A stretch of DNA of 64,000 nucleotides from Alteromonas sp. KUL42 (GTDB lineage: Bacteria; Pseudomonadota; Gammaproteobacteria; Enterobacterales; Alteromonadaceae): NCBI RefSeq assembly GCF_006538325.1, contig NZ_BJKK01000007.1:1-64000 (forward strand). Direction: 5' to 3'. Below the pieces are notes generated by a model that was given only the letters and a program-made list of their open reading frames with translations, ran no database searches and was not told where the DNA came from. This document shows, piece by piece, positions 1-10,270 of this stretch; within the stretch, counting starts at the first letter, position 1; each line of letters opens with the position of its first letter. Made by a program: the position numbers and the translations under genes.

Positions 1-1659
<1,659 letters not shown>

Positions 1660-1662
<3 letters not shown>

Positions 1663-1735
1663 TCATTAAAGCAATTAATGACAAATTTAAAGTTTAGTTT
1701 GACAAATTTAAAGAATGGTTTGACAAATTGATGTG
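1660..1735. repeat. parE-proximal (tnsA-side) transposon end with three 21-bp-spaced TnsB-like sites
   Basis: After the terminal TAGTCATTAAAGCA, the motif TGACAAATT begins at 1679, 1700 and 1721, spaced exactly 21 bp, about two helical turns. The first two copies extend to TGACAAATTTAAAG. GTCATTAA and TTAATGAC (1662-1682) also form a short palindrome right after the parE stop. Tn7-family transposases bind ~20-bp repeats of this kind; assigning them to TnsB is by analogy. They lie just upstream of tnsA, so TnsB binding could repress the tns operon. Confidence 0.8.
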
Positions 1736-1772
1736 TGTGACCAAAGCTGAGAGATAGTCAGTGGAGGTCGCA

Positions 1773-2429
1773 ATGTCGAATTTACGTGGTGAGCAACGTC
1801 GTGATTTAGGTGCTGTTTTCGGGAAGTCCATAGGGGTATTTCCGAAAAAGAAGCATAAAAATCCTGGAACTCTACTTGTTGAGGGTAGTTTAGAGACTGA
1901 GTATTGTTATCACCTAGAGTTTGATAAAAACGTTATTGAATATGAATCTCAGCCATTGGGATTCCATTATTATTTCGATAACAAACGCAGGTTCTATACT
2001 CCCGATTTCCTCGTTACATACGTTGATGGTCATCAGACTTATGTGGAAATAAAGTATTTAGAAGATATCGAGGGCAATGCTGATTTCGAAAGAGATTTTC
2101 CTCTTTGGCAAAATCAGGCTGAAGCTCTTGGTATCCCACTCGTTAAAATTACAGATAAGTTCATCAGGAAAGAGCCGTTTTTTTCGAATATTCGGCATCT
2201 CCGTAGGGCTAGTATCTACCCCAAACTATCAAGCCAATTCAAATTGAGGGCGCTGGAAATCATTCGAATGAATGGTGGTGAATTGTATGCGTCAGAATTG
2301 ATGGAGCATACGGAAGTCTCTGATATCGGTGTTGTTTATCAGTTAATTGCCGAAGAATTGTCACTTGTAAACTTGCATAAAGAAGCCCTGGGGCCAGATG
2401 TTCTATTAAAGTGGGGGACTAATGATTAG
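1773..2429 (+). CDS. tnsA: TnsA heteromeric transposase endonuclease subunit
   Basis: TnsA cuts the 5' strands at the transposon ends, complementing TnsB, to give cut-and-paste transposition. From the ATG at 1773 the protein has 218 residues. The N-terminal PD-(D/E)xK-type nuclease shows Glu-41/Glu-43 in LETEYCY, Asp-78 in YTPDFLV and Glu-92/Lys-94 in YVEIKYLED, matching the Tn7 TnsA catalytic order E-D-K. The rest is the winged-helix-like C-terminal domain that contacts TnsC in Tn7. The start is set by GGAGG at 1763-1767, 5 nt before ATG 1773; an in-frame GTG four codons earlier has no such site. It overlaps tnsB by 8 bp. Presence of TnsA argues for cut-and-paste rather than cointegrate formation. 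Confidence 0.93.
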   Translation: MSNLRGEQRRDLGAVFGKSIGVFPKKKHKNPGTLLVEGSLETEYCYHLEFDKNVIEYESQPLGFHYYFDNKRRFYTPDFLVTYVDGHQTYVEIKYLEDIEGNADFERDFPLWQNQAEALGIPLVKITDKFIRKEPFFSNIRHLRRASIYPKLSSQFKLRALEIIRMNGGELYASELMEHTEVSDIGVVYQLIAEELSLVNLHKEALGPDVLLKWGTND

Positions 2430-4395
2430 TGAGTTAGTGGCTGGCGCAGAATTAATCATTGATGGCAATAAGTTCCGAGTAACGTCTATTGTCGCAGGGC
2501 AAGTTCACTTAATGGATTTAATAACTAAAGCTGAGCTAACTTACAAAAAGCGCGATATTGAAACGCTAATATTCAAAGACGAAGCTAAGTTTTCTTACGA
2601 TGATCCAAAGCTCAGACGAATCACTGCTACCACGGCTGGAGATTTTTCGAGCCTGTCAGATAAGGATAAGAATATAGTGCGCGAGCGGCTGGCGTACATC
2701 GAGGCTGTGTTGGATGCAGGCATTAGAGGTTTGACGCAAAAGAACCTCGATCCTCTAATCGAAGAGGTCTCAGCAAAACTCAAAGGGAAGCGTCCCAATT
2801 GGCGAACCTTAAAGCGATGGAAAGACCTACATACGCAATACGGAAATGCCGGTCTTATTCCAAATTACGGAAAAAGAGGAAACAGGAAGTCGAGGGTTAA
2901 TACGAAGCTTGATGAGCTCATTGATAAATCACTTGATGAACTCAAAAGAAAAGAAAAAATATCTTTCATCGAGGCGTACAAGACTTTCAAGGATTCAGTT
3001 GTTTTAACAAATCGTGAGTTGCAGGACAGTGAAAAGTTAAAGCCGATAAGTTATGTCGCATACTTGGCAAGAGCCAGAAAGCTAAATGCATATGAAGTTG
3101 CTGTCGGGCAATATGGTAAGAAGGTAGCCAATAAACTGTATCGAGAGAACAAGGAAAACAGGGTAAAGAGGTCAGTCAAATACATCCTCGATAGAGCAGA
3201 AATCGACCATACGAAATTAGATTTATTTATTTTTGACCACAGTACAGGATTACCTTTAGGTCGACCTTGGATAACTTCGGTCTTAGATATGAAGTCTAAA
3301 AGTGTTCTTGGGGTTTACGTTGGCTTTGAACCACCGAGTTTTGTCAGCGTGGGTAGGGCCATAAAGAGCGCGATTTCTGATAAATCAGAACTATTGAGTA
3401 GGTACGAAAGTGTAAAGAATGAATGGCTCTGTAGAGGAGTGTTTCATGTAATTGCCGTAGACCGCGGAAAAGAGTTCATGAGTCAATTGTTAGAAGAGGC
3501 GTTATTCGAGCTCTCTATCGTGATTGATAGAAATCCGGTCCTGAAACCTTGGTACAAAGGATCCATCGAGTCACACTTCAATTCAGTAAACAGGAAATTA
3601 TTGTCTGGCTTACCGGGTAAAGTATTTTCGACTTTAGTTGACAAGAGAGAATATGACCCAGCAAAAAATGGGTGTATCTCGTTCAAAGCATTTTTGAATA
3701 TTTTATACTTGTGGATAGTTGACGATTACCAAGTCAATAAAAACTCATCATACAATGTGCCTAACTTGATATGGCGACAGGATGAGCCTTCAGTGGATAC
3801 ACGCCCCATATCGAATCAGAAGCTTGAACTGGTATTTGCGGAAAATAAAACCCCAAAGAATTCTGAAAAGGGTATCCGAATTAACCATATTCAATATGAC
3901 AACAGAGAATTACGTAACCTCAGGGTTCGTGATGGTTTTGGCAAAGTTAAGGTCAAATATAATAGAGAGGATATCGACTTCATTTGGGTCTGGGATTCTC
4001 ATAGCGAGTCGTATTTTAAAGTCTATTCTTTGACCCCCAACTACACGCGAGGCCTGAGTCTGTACCAACATCAGACGATTCTGAAGTACCACCGTAAGTT
4101 CGTTGACGAAAATATTGATACAGAAGCATTGGTAGACACGCGGCAAGCGATAAAAAACATCGTTCTTGAAGAGCTTGCGAATCGGAAAAGGCAGAAAAGA
4201 TCAGCAACAATGGCAAAAGCCTCTAGATACGGGAATGTTTCCAGTCACTCAGGAGGAGAAAAGTCTCTGCATGAGTCAATGCAAAATCATGCAAAAAATA
4301 TTGATGACATAGCTACCATTGATACAAAAAAACTTGAAGAAGACCTTTTGAAACCAATTGATGACGATGATATCGATGAATTTGACTTTAGCTAA
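2422..4395 (+). CDS. tnsB: TnsB DDE transposase
   Basis: TnsB binds the transposon-end repeats, cleaves the 3' strands and joins them to the target. The 657-residue protein has an N-terminal DNA-binding part, a helix-turn-helix-like central region and an rve/RNase H-fold core with the DDE triad at Asp-262 (AEIDHTKLDLFI), Asp-347 (VIAVDRGKEFM) and Glu-383 (GSIESHFNSVN). The acidic C-terminus (IDDDDIDEFDFS) is consistent with a tail contacting TnsC. The start overlaps tnsA (ATG AT at the tnsA end) and the 3' end overlaps tnsC by about 35 bp, so tnsABC-tniQ is probably one translationally coupled transcript. Length and motifs are normal for the family. Confidence 0.95.
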   Translation: MISELVAGAELIIDGNKFRVTSIVAGQVHLMDLITKAELTYKKRDIETLIFKDEAKFSYDDPKLRRITATTAGDFSSLSDKDKNIVRERLAYIEAVLDAGIRGLTQKNLDPLIEEVSAKLKGKRPNWRTLKRWKDLHTQYGNAGLIPNYGKRGNRKSRVNTKLDELIDKSLDELKRKEKISFIEAYKTFKDSVVLTNRELQDSEKLKPISYVAYLARARKLNAYEVAVGQYGKKVANKLYRENKENRVKRSVKYILDRAEIDHTKLDLFIFDHSTGLPLGRPWITSVLDMKSKSVLGVYVGFEPPSFVSVGRAIKSAISDKSELLSRYESVKNEWLCRGVFHVIAVDRGKEFMSQLLEEALFELSIVIDRNPVLKPWYKGSIESHFNSVNRKLLSGLPGKVFSTLVDKREYDPAKNGCISFKAFLNILYLWIVDDYQVNKNSSYNVPNLIWRQDEPSVDTRPISNQKLELVFAENKTPKNSEKGIRINHIQYDNRELRNLRVRDGFGKVKVKYNREDIDFIWVWDSHSESYFKVYSLTPNYTRGLSLYQHQTILKYHRKFVDENIDTEALVDTRQAIKNIVLEELANRKRQKRSATMAKASRYGNVSSHSGGEKSLHESMQNHAKNIDDIATIDTKKLEEDLLKPIDDDDIDEFDFS

Positions 4396-5407
4396 AAACC
4401 CCAAATATGAACCGGAATCTTGTAGAGAAAAGCGGAGTATTCAGGTTGGACAAGTGTTTGTGCCCTCAGAGTTTTTGCAAGAGATTATAAATGACATTAA
4501 GCAGTCTAGGTTCTTAGCAAAAGAGGTCGGATATGACGAACAGCCGGACTCGATACTCATTGTCGGAGAAAGTGGTGTTGGCAAAACAGAGCTGTTAAAG
4601 CGTTATGTTAGCCAATTTCCTCGGTATGTTAGGACAAATCAGGACGGTATCCCATGTGATATAGTCCCTATCGTTTCTGTCAGCCTGCCTGATGATGCCT
4701 CTGGAAGGGCTGCTCCAGTCGAAATTTTAAAAGCTTTAGGCGGTGAAGCTGACAAGCCAAAAGGTACGAGAGCTGAACTTAATCGAAGGTTTTGTAACAG
4801 AGCGAAAGATTCGAAAGTTGAGTTGATCGTCATTGATGAATTTCATCATGCGTTTTCAAATATCACGTCGGTCCAGCTTAAAAATGCAGCTGATTGGATA
4901 AAAAACCTAATAAACAAAACGGGAATCCCAGTGGTATTAATGGGGTTGCCTATTTGTCTTGAAATACTTCAGCGACATCCAGAATTGAGGAATCGATTTT
5001 CCATTGTCCATCAAATTGAACGATTTTCGTTAGCGGATATAAAAAAATGGCGAGTATTCTTAAAGAAACTTGATCAAAGCCTAGGCTTTAAATATCTAAC
5101 TGGACTAGATGAGCCGGACTTGGCACTGAGACTTTTAGCTCTATCGGGGGGATTGTTAACAGTGCTAATGAAAAAAGTAATTCGCCCTGCCGCTCGGATG
5201 GCAATTGATAATGGAGAGGAATATATTTCAATTGAAAACATGCTCTCGGTATCTTGTAAAAGATTGAATATGCAAATGCGTGACAACCCCCTTTCCAAAG
5301 AGCACTTTAGTCAAGAAGATGTTCTAGCTCGCATATACGGAAACGAAAAGGAGTTGAAGAAGCGCTGGACTCCCACAAGCAATAAGATTGGTGATGTTTT
5401 CAATTGA
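4361..5407 (+). CDS. tnsC: TnsC/TniB AAA+ transposition regulator
   Basis: An AAA+ ATPase of about 348 residues linking target selector (TniQ) and transposase. Walker A is VGESGVGKTELL (about residues 69-79) and Walker B is ELIVIDEFHHAF with Asp-Glu near 160. It is short compared with Tn7 TnsC (~555 residues) and closer in size to the TniB-like regulators. Several in-frame starts exist: TTG 4358 and ATG at 4361, 4367 and 4376, all inside the end of tnsB, so the exact start is uncertain by a few residues. The stop overlaps the TTG start of tniQ by 4 bp. ATP-controlled polymerisation on DNA and target immunity are known for the family but not shown here. Confidence 0.93.
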   Translation: MTMISMNLTLAKNPKYEPESCREKRSIQVGQVFVPSEFLQEIINDIKQSRFLAKEVGYDEQPDSILIVGESGVGKTELLKRYVSQFPRYVRTNQDGIPCDIVPIVSVSLPDDASGRAAPVEILKALGGEADKPKGTRAELNRRFCNRAKDSKVELIVIDEFHHAFSNITSVQLKNAADWIKNLINKTGIPVVLMGLPICLEILQRHPELRNRFSIVHQIERFSLADIKKWRVFLKKLDQSLGFKYLTGLDEPDLALRLLALSGGLLTVLMKKVIRPAARMAIDNGEEYISIENMLSVSCKRLNMQMRDNPLSKEHFSQEDVLARIYGNEKELKKRWTPTSNKIGDVFN

Positions 5408-6444
5408 TTGACCAAAAATTACTGTGTCGTCCTACCCCAGAGGTAGATGAGTCCTTTCAAAGTTATGTTGAAAGGTTAGCATTTTACAACCATGTGAAAC
5501 CGCAAGACCTCTTATTATTTTCGCAGGCAAAACTGAAGTATCCCGCCACTAGTAGGGAGCAGAAACTTTCAATACTTACATTATTGTCTGAATTAACAGA
5601 ATATTCAGAATCTGAGGATCTTTTTGATATCCGATTAGTCCCAAAAGAATACAAAACCCTGTTTGATTTTGACTTTAAGAAAGTCTGCCAAAAATGCTTG
5701 TATGATCGTGCTTATTTCAGAGATATTTGGAGTTTGAAAAATTACGTTGTTTGCGCTGAACATCGAACTCCTCTATCAAGTCACTGCCTCAGCTGTGGAA
5801 AAATGTTCAGTTTTGAGTCGGCTTTTCTGAAAAAGTGTGATGGTTGTAATAGCCACTTTAGAGGCACAAGTAATGCGCAGTCTGTTTATGACCCAATATC
5901 AGAATACATTTTTAAAGTGTTTGACGGCAGTGATTCAGCACTCAAAGAAATTACGAAAAAAATTAAGCAACTTCAGCCGTATATTAGGCTAATTAATAAC
6001 GGACGATTTGAGAATATCGAATCATTGAGAAAAGGTAATTTGACCGGTTTCGCTCGTTTGCAAGCTAGCAGCGCTGAATTGATGCTTGATAATGATAAAT
6101 CGGTCGAAGCTTTCTCAAAATACTTAGCTTCTAAAGTCAATAAAAACGAATGGTCAAAAGCCTTAAACGGTTTTCGTGATGTTACCTCTAATCCGAGCGA
6201 ATATGAATTTGCTGATGTAATGAAAAGAACGATATTAGAGCGAACTGGAGACATCGGAGACGGGGCAATAAGCTACGACTTGCTTGCGAAGATTTGGAAG
6301 TTAGACGCAAGTAAACTGACTCTTGCAATTCAAGAGTCAGTTCCGGACGAAGTGCTTATTAAGACAGGACGACACAAAATTAGATGTTCCGATTTTACAA
6401 ATTATTGGGAACATATATTGGCTGCATATTCGGATCTAGGCTAG
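5404..6444 (+). CDS. tniQ: Short TniQ-family target selector
   Basis: TniQ/TnsD proteins recruit TnsC to a chosen target. This 346-residue protein has the typical N-terminal TniQ pattern (PTPEVDESFQSYVERLAFYN) and a zinc-finger core with Cys-95/Cys-98, Cys-117/His-120, Cys-128/Cys-131 and Cys-145/Cys-148. The C-terminal ~190 residues are helical and unrecognised. The start is TTG at 5404, overlapping the tnsC stop, implying coupled translation. It sits in the canonical tnsD position, but a second, longer TniQ (7332-9113) also exists. Which of the two recognises parE cannot be decided from sequence; the longer one has more DNA-binding capacity. Confidence 0.9.
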   Translation: MIDQKLLCRPTPEVDESFQSYVERLAFYNHVKPQDLLLFSQAKLKYPATSREQKLSILTLLSELTEYSESEDLFDIRLVPKEYKTLFDFDFKKVCQKCLYDRAYFRDIWSLKNYVVCAEHRTPLSSHCLSCGKMFSFESAFLKKCDGCNSHFRGTSNAQSVYDPISEYIFKVFDGSDSALKEITKKIKQLQPYIRLINNGRFENIESLRKGNLTGFARLQASSAELMLDNDKSVEAFSKYLASKVNKNEWSKALNGFRDVTSNPSEYEFADVMKRTILERTGDIGDGAISYDLLAKIWKLDASKLTLAIQESVPDEVLIKTGRHKIRCSDFTNYWEHILAAYSDLG

Positions 6445-6791
6445 TCAGAGCAATCCAATAAATAAGTCACGTAAATACCACTGTATCCACTAGTATGAAA
6501 GTAGAGTTTCTGCCAAGGTGAAAGCGTCACTGAGTGACCTAATATCGAAACAATGTCGACGACAGGTAACTCTGTACAATCCAAATCAGCTGAACGCAGC
6601 AAACACACCCGGCTTGGTCCATCCTCCAGCTCGATACTCCAATCTTCATTGGGTTCTACCGAGATGCAGGTCTTAACAATTTGATAAGGTCCTGCGAACC
6701 CGTACCAACATTGAAGTTCGTTGGGGTTTACCAGCACACATTCATGGCTATTTCGCCCAGATTTTGAGGGGCAGGGAATTAGAGATTGCAT
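6441..6791 (-). CDS. Unknown 116-residue protein, third gene of the long-TniQ operon
   Basis: Not recognised. It is a small soluble protein, probably beta-rich, with no signal peptide or membrane segment and two recognisable features: an acidic centre (EPNEDWSIELEDGPS) and an aromatic C-terminus (SGYSGIYVTYLLDCSD). It is last in a minus-strand run behind the long tniQ and the 177-residue gene, 14 bp from the latter, and its stop overlaps the end of the short tniQ by 4 bp convergently. Position next to a target selector suggests an accessory role in targeting or regulation, but cargo of unrelated function is equally possible. Confidence 0.6.
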   Translation of the reverse strand: MQSLIPCPSKSGRNSHECVLVNPNELQCWYGFAGPYQIVKTCISVEPNEDWSIELEDGPSRVCLLRSADLDCTELPVVDIVSILGHSVTLSPWQKLYFHTSGYSGIYVTYLLDCSD

Positions 6792-6805
6792 AGCAGCTTC
6801 TCCTT

Positions 6806-7339
6806 TTAGTTTAGGTTTAACGATGAAGTCATGCCCTTTAAGCCAACATTGGCAAACTGGACAACTGGGGAGTCTTGAAAGTTGAAGCCGAGACTCGGCC
6901 CTCTTTCTGCTACAAAACCGAAAATATCGATCATGGTAACGCTGGCGAACATATAGTCCGCTTCGTCCAAAAATGTTGAATCTGTATGGTTGTGCAGAAT
7001 GGACTCAATGCCCAGGTACATGTACTCGTATGCATGCAATTCCGAGAGTACTCTTTGGGTTCGGGGTTGTTTCCCTGAAAGGCTTAGCCCAAGCAGCAAG
7101 CAACTGGGAATGCACCCAACATGTGCCAGGACTTGCAAGTAGGCCTGTTCTTCCGTGCGCATAGGCGATACGAAGCCGCGCTCACCTAAAAGCGAGTGAG
7201 GCAATATAAAGCGTTTGTGAGGTAACTTTTCCAGATTTTCATTGGCGCACAACTGTTCTATTTCAGACATAGTCTTTGCTGGTAGTAGGTCGCCTAACCA
7301 AAGCGCCTTACATTCCATTATTGAATCGAAGTTAGCCAT
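6806..7339 (-). CDS. Unknown 177-residue protein cotranscribed with the long TniQ
   Basis: Not recognised. The mostly helical soluble protein starts MANFDSIMECK; no catalytic motif stands out. Its start codon lies inside the 3' end of the long tniQ gene (8-bp overlap), so the two are translationally coupled. Such coupling, and the location inside the transposon machinery rather than the cargo, make it a candidate partner of the long TniQ. It could also be a small regulator or anti-defence protein; nothing in the sequence decides this. Confidence 0.65.
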   Translation of the reverse strand: MANFDSIMECKALWLGDLLPAKTMSEIEQLCANENLEKLPHKRFILPHSLLGERGFVSPMRTEEQAYLQVLAHVGCIPSCLLLGLSLSGKQPRTQRVLSELHAYEYMYLGIESILHNHTDSTFLDEADYMFASVTMIDIFGFVAERGPSLGFNFQDSPVVQFANVGLKGMTSSLNLN

Positions 7340-9113
7340 GATTTTTTCCTTCTGAGACGTGAACGTGGCGGTAAATATTCAGTAGCGCACCATCAATTTT
7401 CGGCCCACTGATGCAGATCAAGTTGTCTCGCTTTCGGGGTTTCAAAACATACTTCGCCTTGAATGCGTTGATTGACTCGACGGTAATCAGGCAGATTTTT
7501 CGAGAGTGAGAAGGAAGCTTGATCATCTGACTATCTAAGTAATTCCTTTTCGCAAGGTCATACACAGCATTCAGGTTTACACCCAGTAATCGAGTCACTT
7601 GTTTTGGCATCAGGTAACCGAGGTGTGAAAAGTCTGGTTCATCGGTCACTAATGGATGGAACTGATTTAGTGAAAGTGGACGGTTTTTGTCAGGGTGGAA
7701 AGCAAATTTAACCTTTCCTGCCAGCATATCGGAAACGACCTCTGCCGTTGATTTACCCTTGAAATGGAGGCTGCGCATCGGCACATGGGGAAGTACGCTT
7801 TTGTTATTGATTATTCGGCAACCGCCTTTACTCAGTGCCAGAATAAAGCGACTGATATGCCGTGTATCGAAAAGCCAGTCTCGGTGTTCATCGTCCGGCT
7901 GTGCAATGGAAGGAAGCAGGCCTTCTTTGACCAGCTGTACAACACCCGAACTGCTGAGCTCCATTCTGTTGCATAAATCACTCAGATTAATGTAATGATG
8001 CTGTTCAGCAGCAAATTTCAATACATTTGATTTACTCAGAAGCCTTACACCACTTTGTGTTTCACTGACATCGCCGAGCAATCCAAGCTTTATGAGTCGT
8101 TCAAGCCCTTTCTCACGAAGCCCCAATAACTGCATGGCCTGTTTGCAGGACATATTCTGTATACATTCGCTGGGTAGTAGCTTGTGATTCGGGCTCCATA
8201 AAGGCGTTGTGGAATCTGATCTCTGAACGAACGTCTCAAATGCCTTTTGCAAACATGAGTAGGCATAGGTATTGCGGTACGGACCAGCATACAGTTCGTC
8301 ATAAATATCGCGAAAGACGGCTCTCAATCCATGGCCATTATTTGTTTCAATACCCGCAGTTTCACGGTGAAGAAACAATGGGAAGATCGAAGTCGGCCAA
8401 GTATGGAGTAATGAAAACGCATGTTCCCAGGCATCTATTGGGGCGTACCGCGGTCTGCTGCTACCCGATATTCTGGGATCAAACTTCACAATAAATCGCA
8501 ACAACAGCAGCAGGTCAAACAGTGTCAATAAATGTATTGGTTGTGGTAGTCCGGTATCCGGCACTCCACTTGAAAGTCTGACGATGAGTAAACTCAATTC
8601 TATGGCATCGTCTGATGCCATAGAACAATCATCAGGCTCTTCGACCAGCTTCGACCATATATCTTGCTCACCCCAACTAAGTAGCTTGCCATCGTGCCAA
8701 CAGTTGGTCAGTTTGCCCCCGTGCTTCGGACAAACAGTCATAGGCACCATTGCGCTGCTAAACGGAATGTACCCCATTTCTTCGAAACACTGGCGACACA
8801 GCTTAGGATGAGAAAAATCCAGCATATCGGTCGGAAACTCTTGGTTAAAAGCCTGTGTTTTTGCCGCCGCGATATTAACCGCATTGTCCTCAAGCAAGCT
8901 AACGTCGAGCTGTAAATTGTGAGCGAGCACATCAACGTCGAACGCACCAGTTACCAGCTTTCTGTGCGCAATTCTGCAATTTAGGGTTTCAAGTTCGCAG
9001 GAGAACAACAGGTCCTGCAAACACCGCATATGGTTTAGCCAACTTACCCGCATCATAAATGCCAATAAGTGCTCGTTTCGCTTTGGAAAGGGTCTAATCA
9101 AAAATCTCATCAT
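7332..9113 (-). CDS. Long TniQ/TnsD-type target selector with repeated helix-turn-helix modules
   Basis: A 593-residue TniQ-family protein, longer than Tn7 TnsD (~508). The N-terminus has the TniQ signature (IRPFPKRNEHLLAFMMRVSW) and a zinc-binding core with Cys-106/Cys-109 and Cys-128/His-131 (CPKH). The C-terminal half carries three similar excisionase/MerR-like helix-turn-helix units, near residues 321-346, 375-400 and 500-526, each with a Leu-Gly (or Met-Glu-Leu) turn followed by a Leu-rich recognition helix. This layout fits sequence-specific binding of an extended site such as the parE 3' end, by analogy with TnsD at glmS. It starts the leftward three-gene operon; the upstream region holds the operator shared with the WYL regulator. 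Confidence 0.88.
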   Translation of the reverse strand: MMRFLIRPFPKRNEHLLAFMMRVSWLNHMRCLQDLLFSCELETLNCRIAHRKLVTGAFDVDVLAHNLQLDVSLLEDNAVNIAAAKTQAFNQEFPTDMLDFSHPKLCRQCFEEMGYIPFSSAMVPMTVCPKHGGKLTNCWHDGKLLSWGEQDIWSKLVEEPDDCSMASDDAIELSLLIVRLSSGVPDTGLPQPIHLLTLFDLLLLLRFIVKFDPRISGSSRPRYAPIDAWEHAFSLLHTWPTSIFPLFLHRETAGIETNNGHGLRAVFRDIYDELYAGPYRNTYAYSCLQKAFETFVQRSDSTTPLWSPNHKLLPSECIQNMSCKQAMQLLGLREKGLERLIKLGLLGDVSETQSGVRLLSKSNVLKFAAEQHHYINLSDLCNRMELSSSGVVQLVKEGLLPSIAQPDDEHRDWLFDTRHISRFILALSKGGCRIINNKSVLPHVPMRSLHFKGKSTAEVVSDMLAGKVKFAFHPDKNRPLSLNQFHPLVTDEPDFSHLGYLMPKQVTRLLGVNLNAVYDLAKRNYLDSQMIKLPSHSRKICLITVESINAFKAKYVLKPRKRDNLICISGPKIDGALLNIYRHVHVSEGKNHG

Positions 9114-9176
9114 TACCGCCTTTTACATCGTCTCTCGTAGACAGTTTAGACCGATTTTAAAAAGATCGTATTAAAA

Positions 9177-9223
9177 TGATAGGATTAAATTAATATTATC
9201 TAATTGATAGGATTAAATTGATA
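9177..9223. promoter_or_regulatory. Direct-repeat operator between the long tniQ and the WYL regulator
   Basis: TGATAGGATTAAATT followed by (A/G)ATA occurs at 9177-9195 and 9205-9223, a 28-bp period, in the AT-rich gap between the divergent genes. A weaker relative (ATCGTATTAAAATGAT) precedes the first copy. WYL regulators of the BrxR/CapW family repress their own promoters, so these are its likely sites; this assignment is inferred. Confidence 0.6.
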
Positions 9224-9267
9224 GCCAGGCGGGATTGCAGTAAGGTAGAGAAAATTACAACAAAAAT

Positions 9268-10155
9268 GTGAAATTCAGGGTGAGTAATCAAACTGGTGAT
9301 CTGCTTAATATTCAGTACGCACAGCGAGAAAGGCTGGCGTTCATAGACTATTGCCTGGAGTATGTCGGTAAGGTAAGTCGCACAACTCTCGTTGCTCATT
9401 TTGACGTGGGTGTGGCAAGTTGTTCGCGCGACTTCAAGCTGTACACCTCACTTGCGCCAAACAATGTAACTTTCACCCATCGTGATAAATTTTATTACCG
9501 AACTGAAGAATTCACGCCGCTATTTAAGCACGAGCCTTCTGTAGTGCTAAAAAGCCTCTCTGAAGGGTTTGGTGATGGGTTTGTTAACCCCAGAGTGCAA
9601 ATTGATTGGATCTTTGATGCGCCTGCATTGATGCTGCCAAAACCTGAATTAGTAGGGACTATCACACGCGCTATCGCCTCTGGTTCTGCTATTACAATCT
9701 GTTATCACTCAATCAGTTCCGGCGAAAGTGAACGCACCATTGTACCGCATGCCATTGTGAATAACGGGCAACGATGGCATGTCAGAGCGTTTGATCTCCA
9801 ATCTCAATCTTTCAGAGACTTTGTGTGTACCCGCATCGAGCATGTTTCATCTTCAGATCACGTTATTGACGAGGCACAAACAGCCAGCGCTGATGATCAA
9901 TGGCAGAAGCAAGTCAGCCTTGAACTTGTGCCACATCCAAAGTTAAAGCACAGAAAATCCATCGAATTAGATTTTGGGATGCAGGAAGGAATACGCGTAA
10001 TTGAAACACGTGCTGCGCTTGCTGGATATCTTCTGCGTTACTGGAATGTGGATTGTTCAGACGATGCCCGTCTGCCTCCAGATAAAAATCAATTGTGGCT
10101 GAAAAACGCTGAAGTTAAATCGGCCATAGAAAACATTGGAGTCGCTTTAGGGTAG
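9268..10155 (+). CDS. BrxR/CapW-type WYL-domain transcriptional regulator
   Basis: The 295-residue protein has an N-terminal winged helix (ERLAFIDYCLEYVGKVSRTTL, then a VASCSRDFKLY recognition region), a bridge containing LAPNNVTF, and a WYL domain (SGSAITICYHS, PHAIVNNGQRWHVRAFD, FRDFVCTRIEHV). This arrangement is that of BrxR/CapW, homodimeric repressors found beside BREX, CBASS and other defence loci that are thought to respond to ligands signalling infection. It directly precedes the restriction cluster. The start is uncertain: GTG 9268 or GTG 9280 (VSNQTG), neither with a strong ribosome site. It probably controls the downstream restriction genes and possibly the divergent tniQ operon through the repeats at 9177-9223. 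Confidence 0.87.
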   Translation: MKFRVSNQTGDLLNIQYAQRERLAFIDYCLEYVGKVSRTTLVAHFDVGVASCSRDFKLYTSLAPNNVTFTHRDKFYYRTEEFTPLFKHEPSVVLKSLSEGFGDGFVNPRVQIDWIFDAPALMLPKPELVGTITRAIASGSAITICYHSISSGESERTIVPHAIVNNGQRWHVRAFDLQSQSFRDFVCTRIEHVSSSDHVIDEAQTASADDQWQKQVSLELVPHPKLKHRKSIELDFGMQEGIRVIETRAALAGYLLRYWNVDCSDDARLPPDKNQLWLKNAEVKSAIENIGVALG

Positions 10156-10270
10156 AGGTATTGAAATAATATGACTAAGAGAGTTTTGTCAGTTTGTTGT
10201 AAAAAGTATCTATGAGACCATGTGTAGCTCTCATAAAGGCATTTGATTTTGATAATAAATAAGTAGTGTT

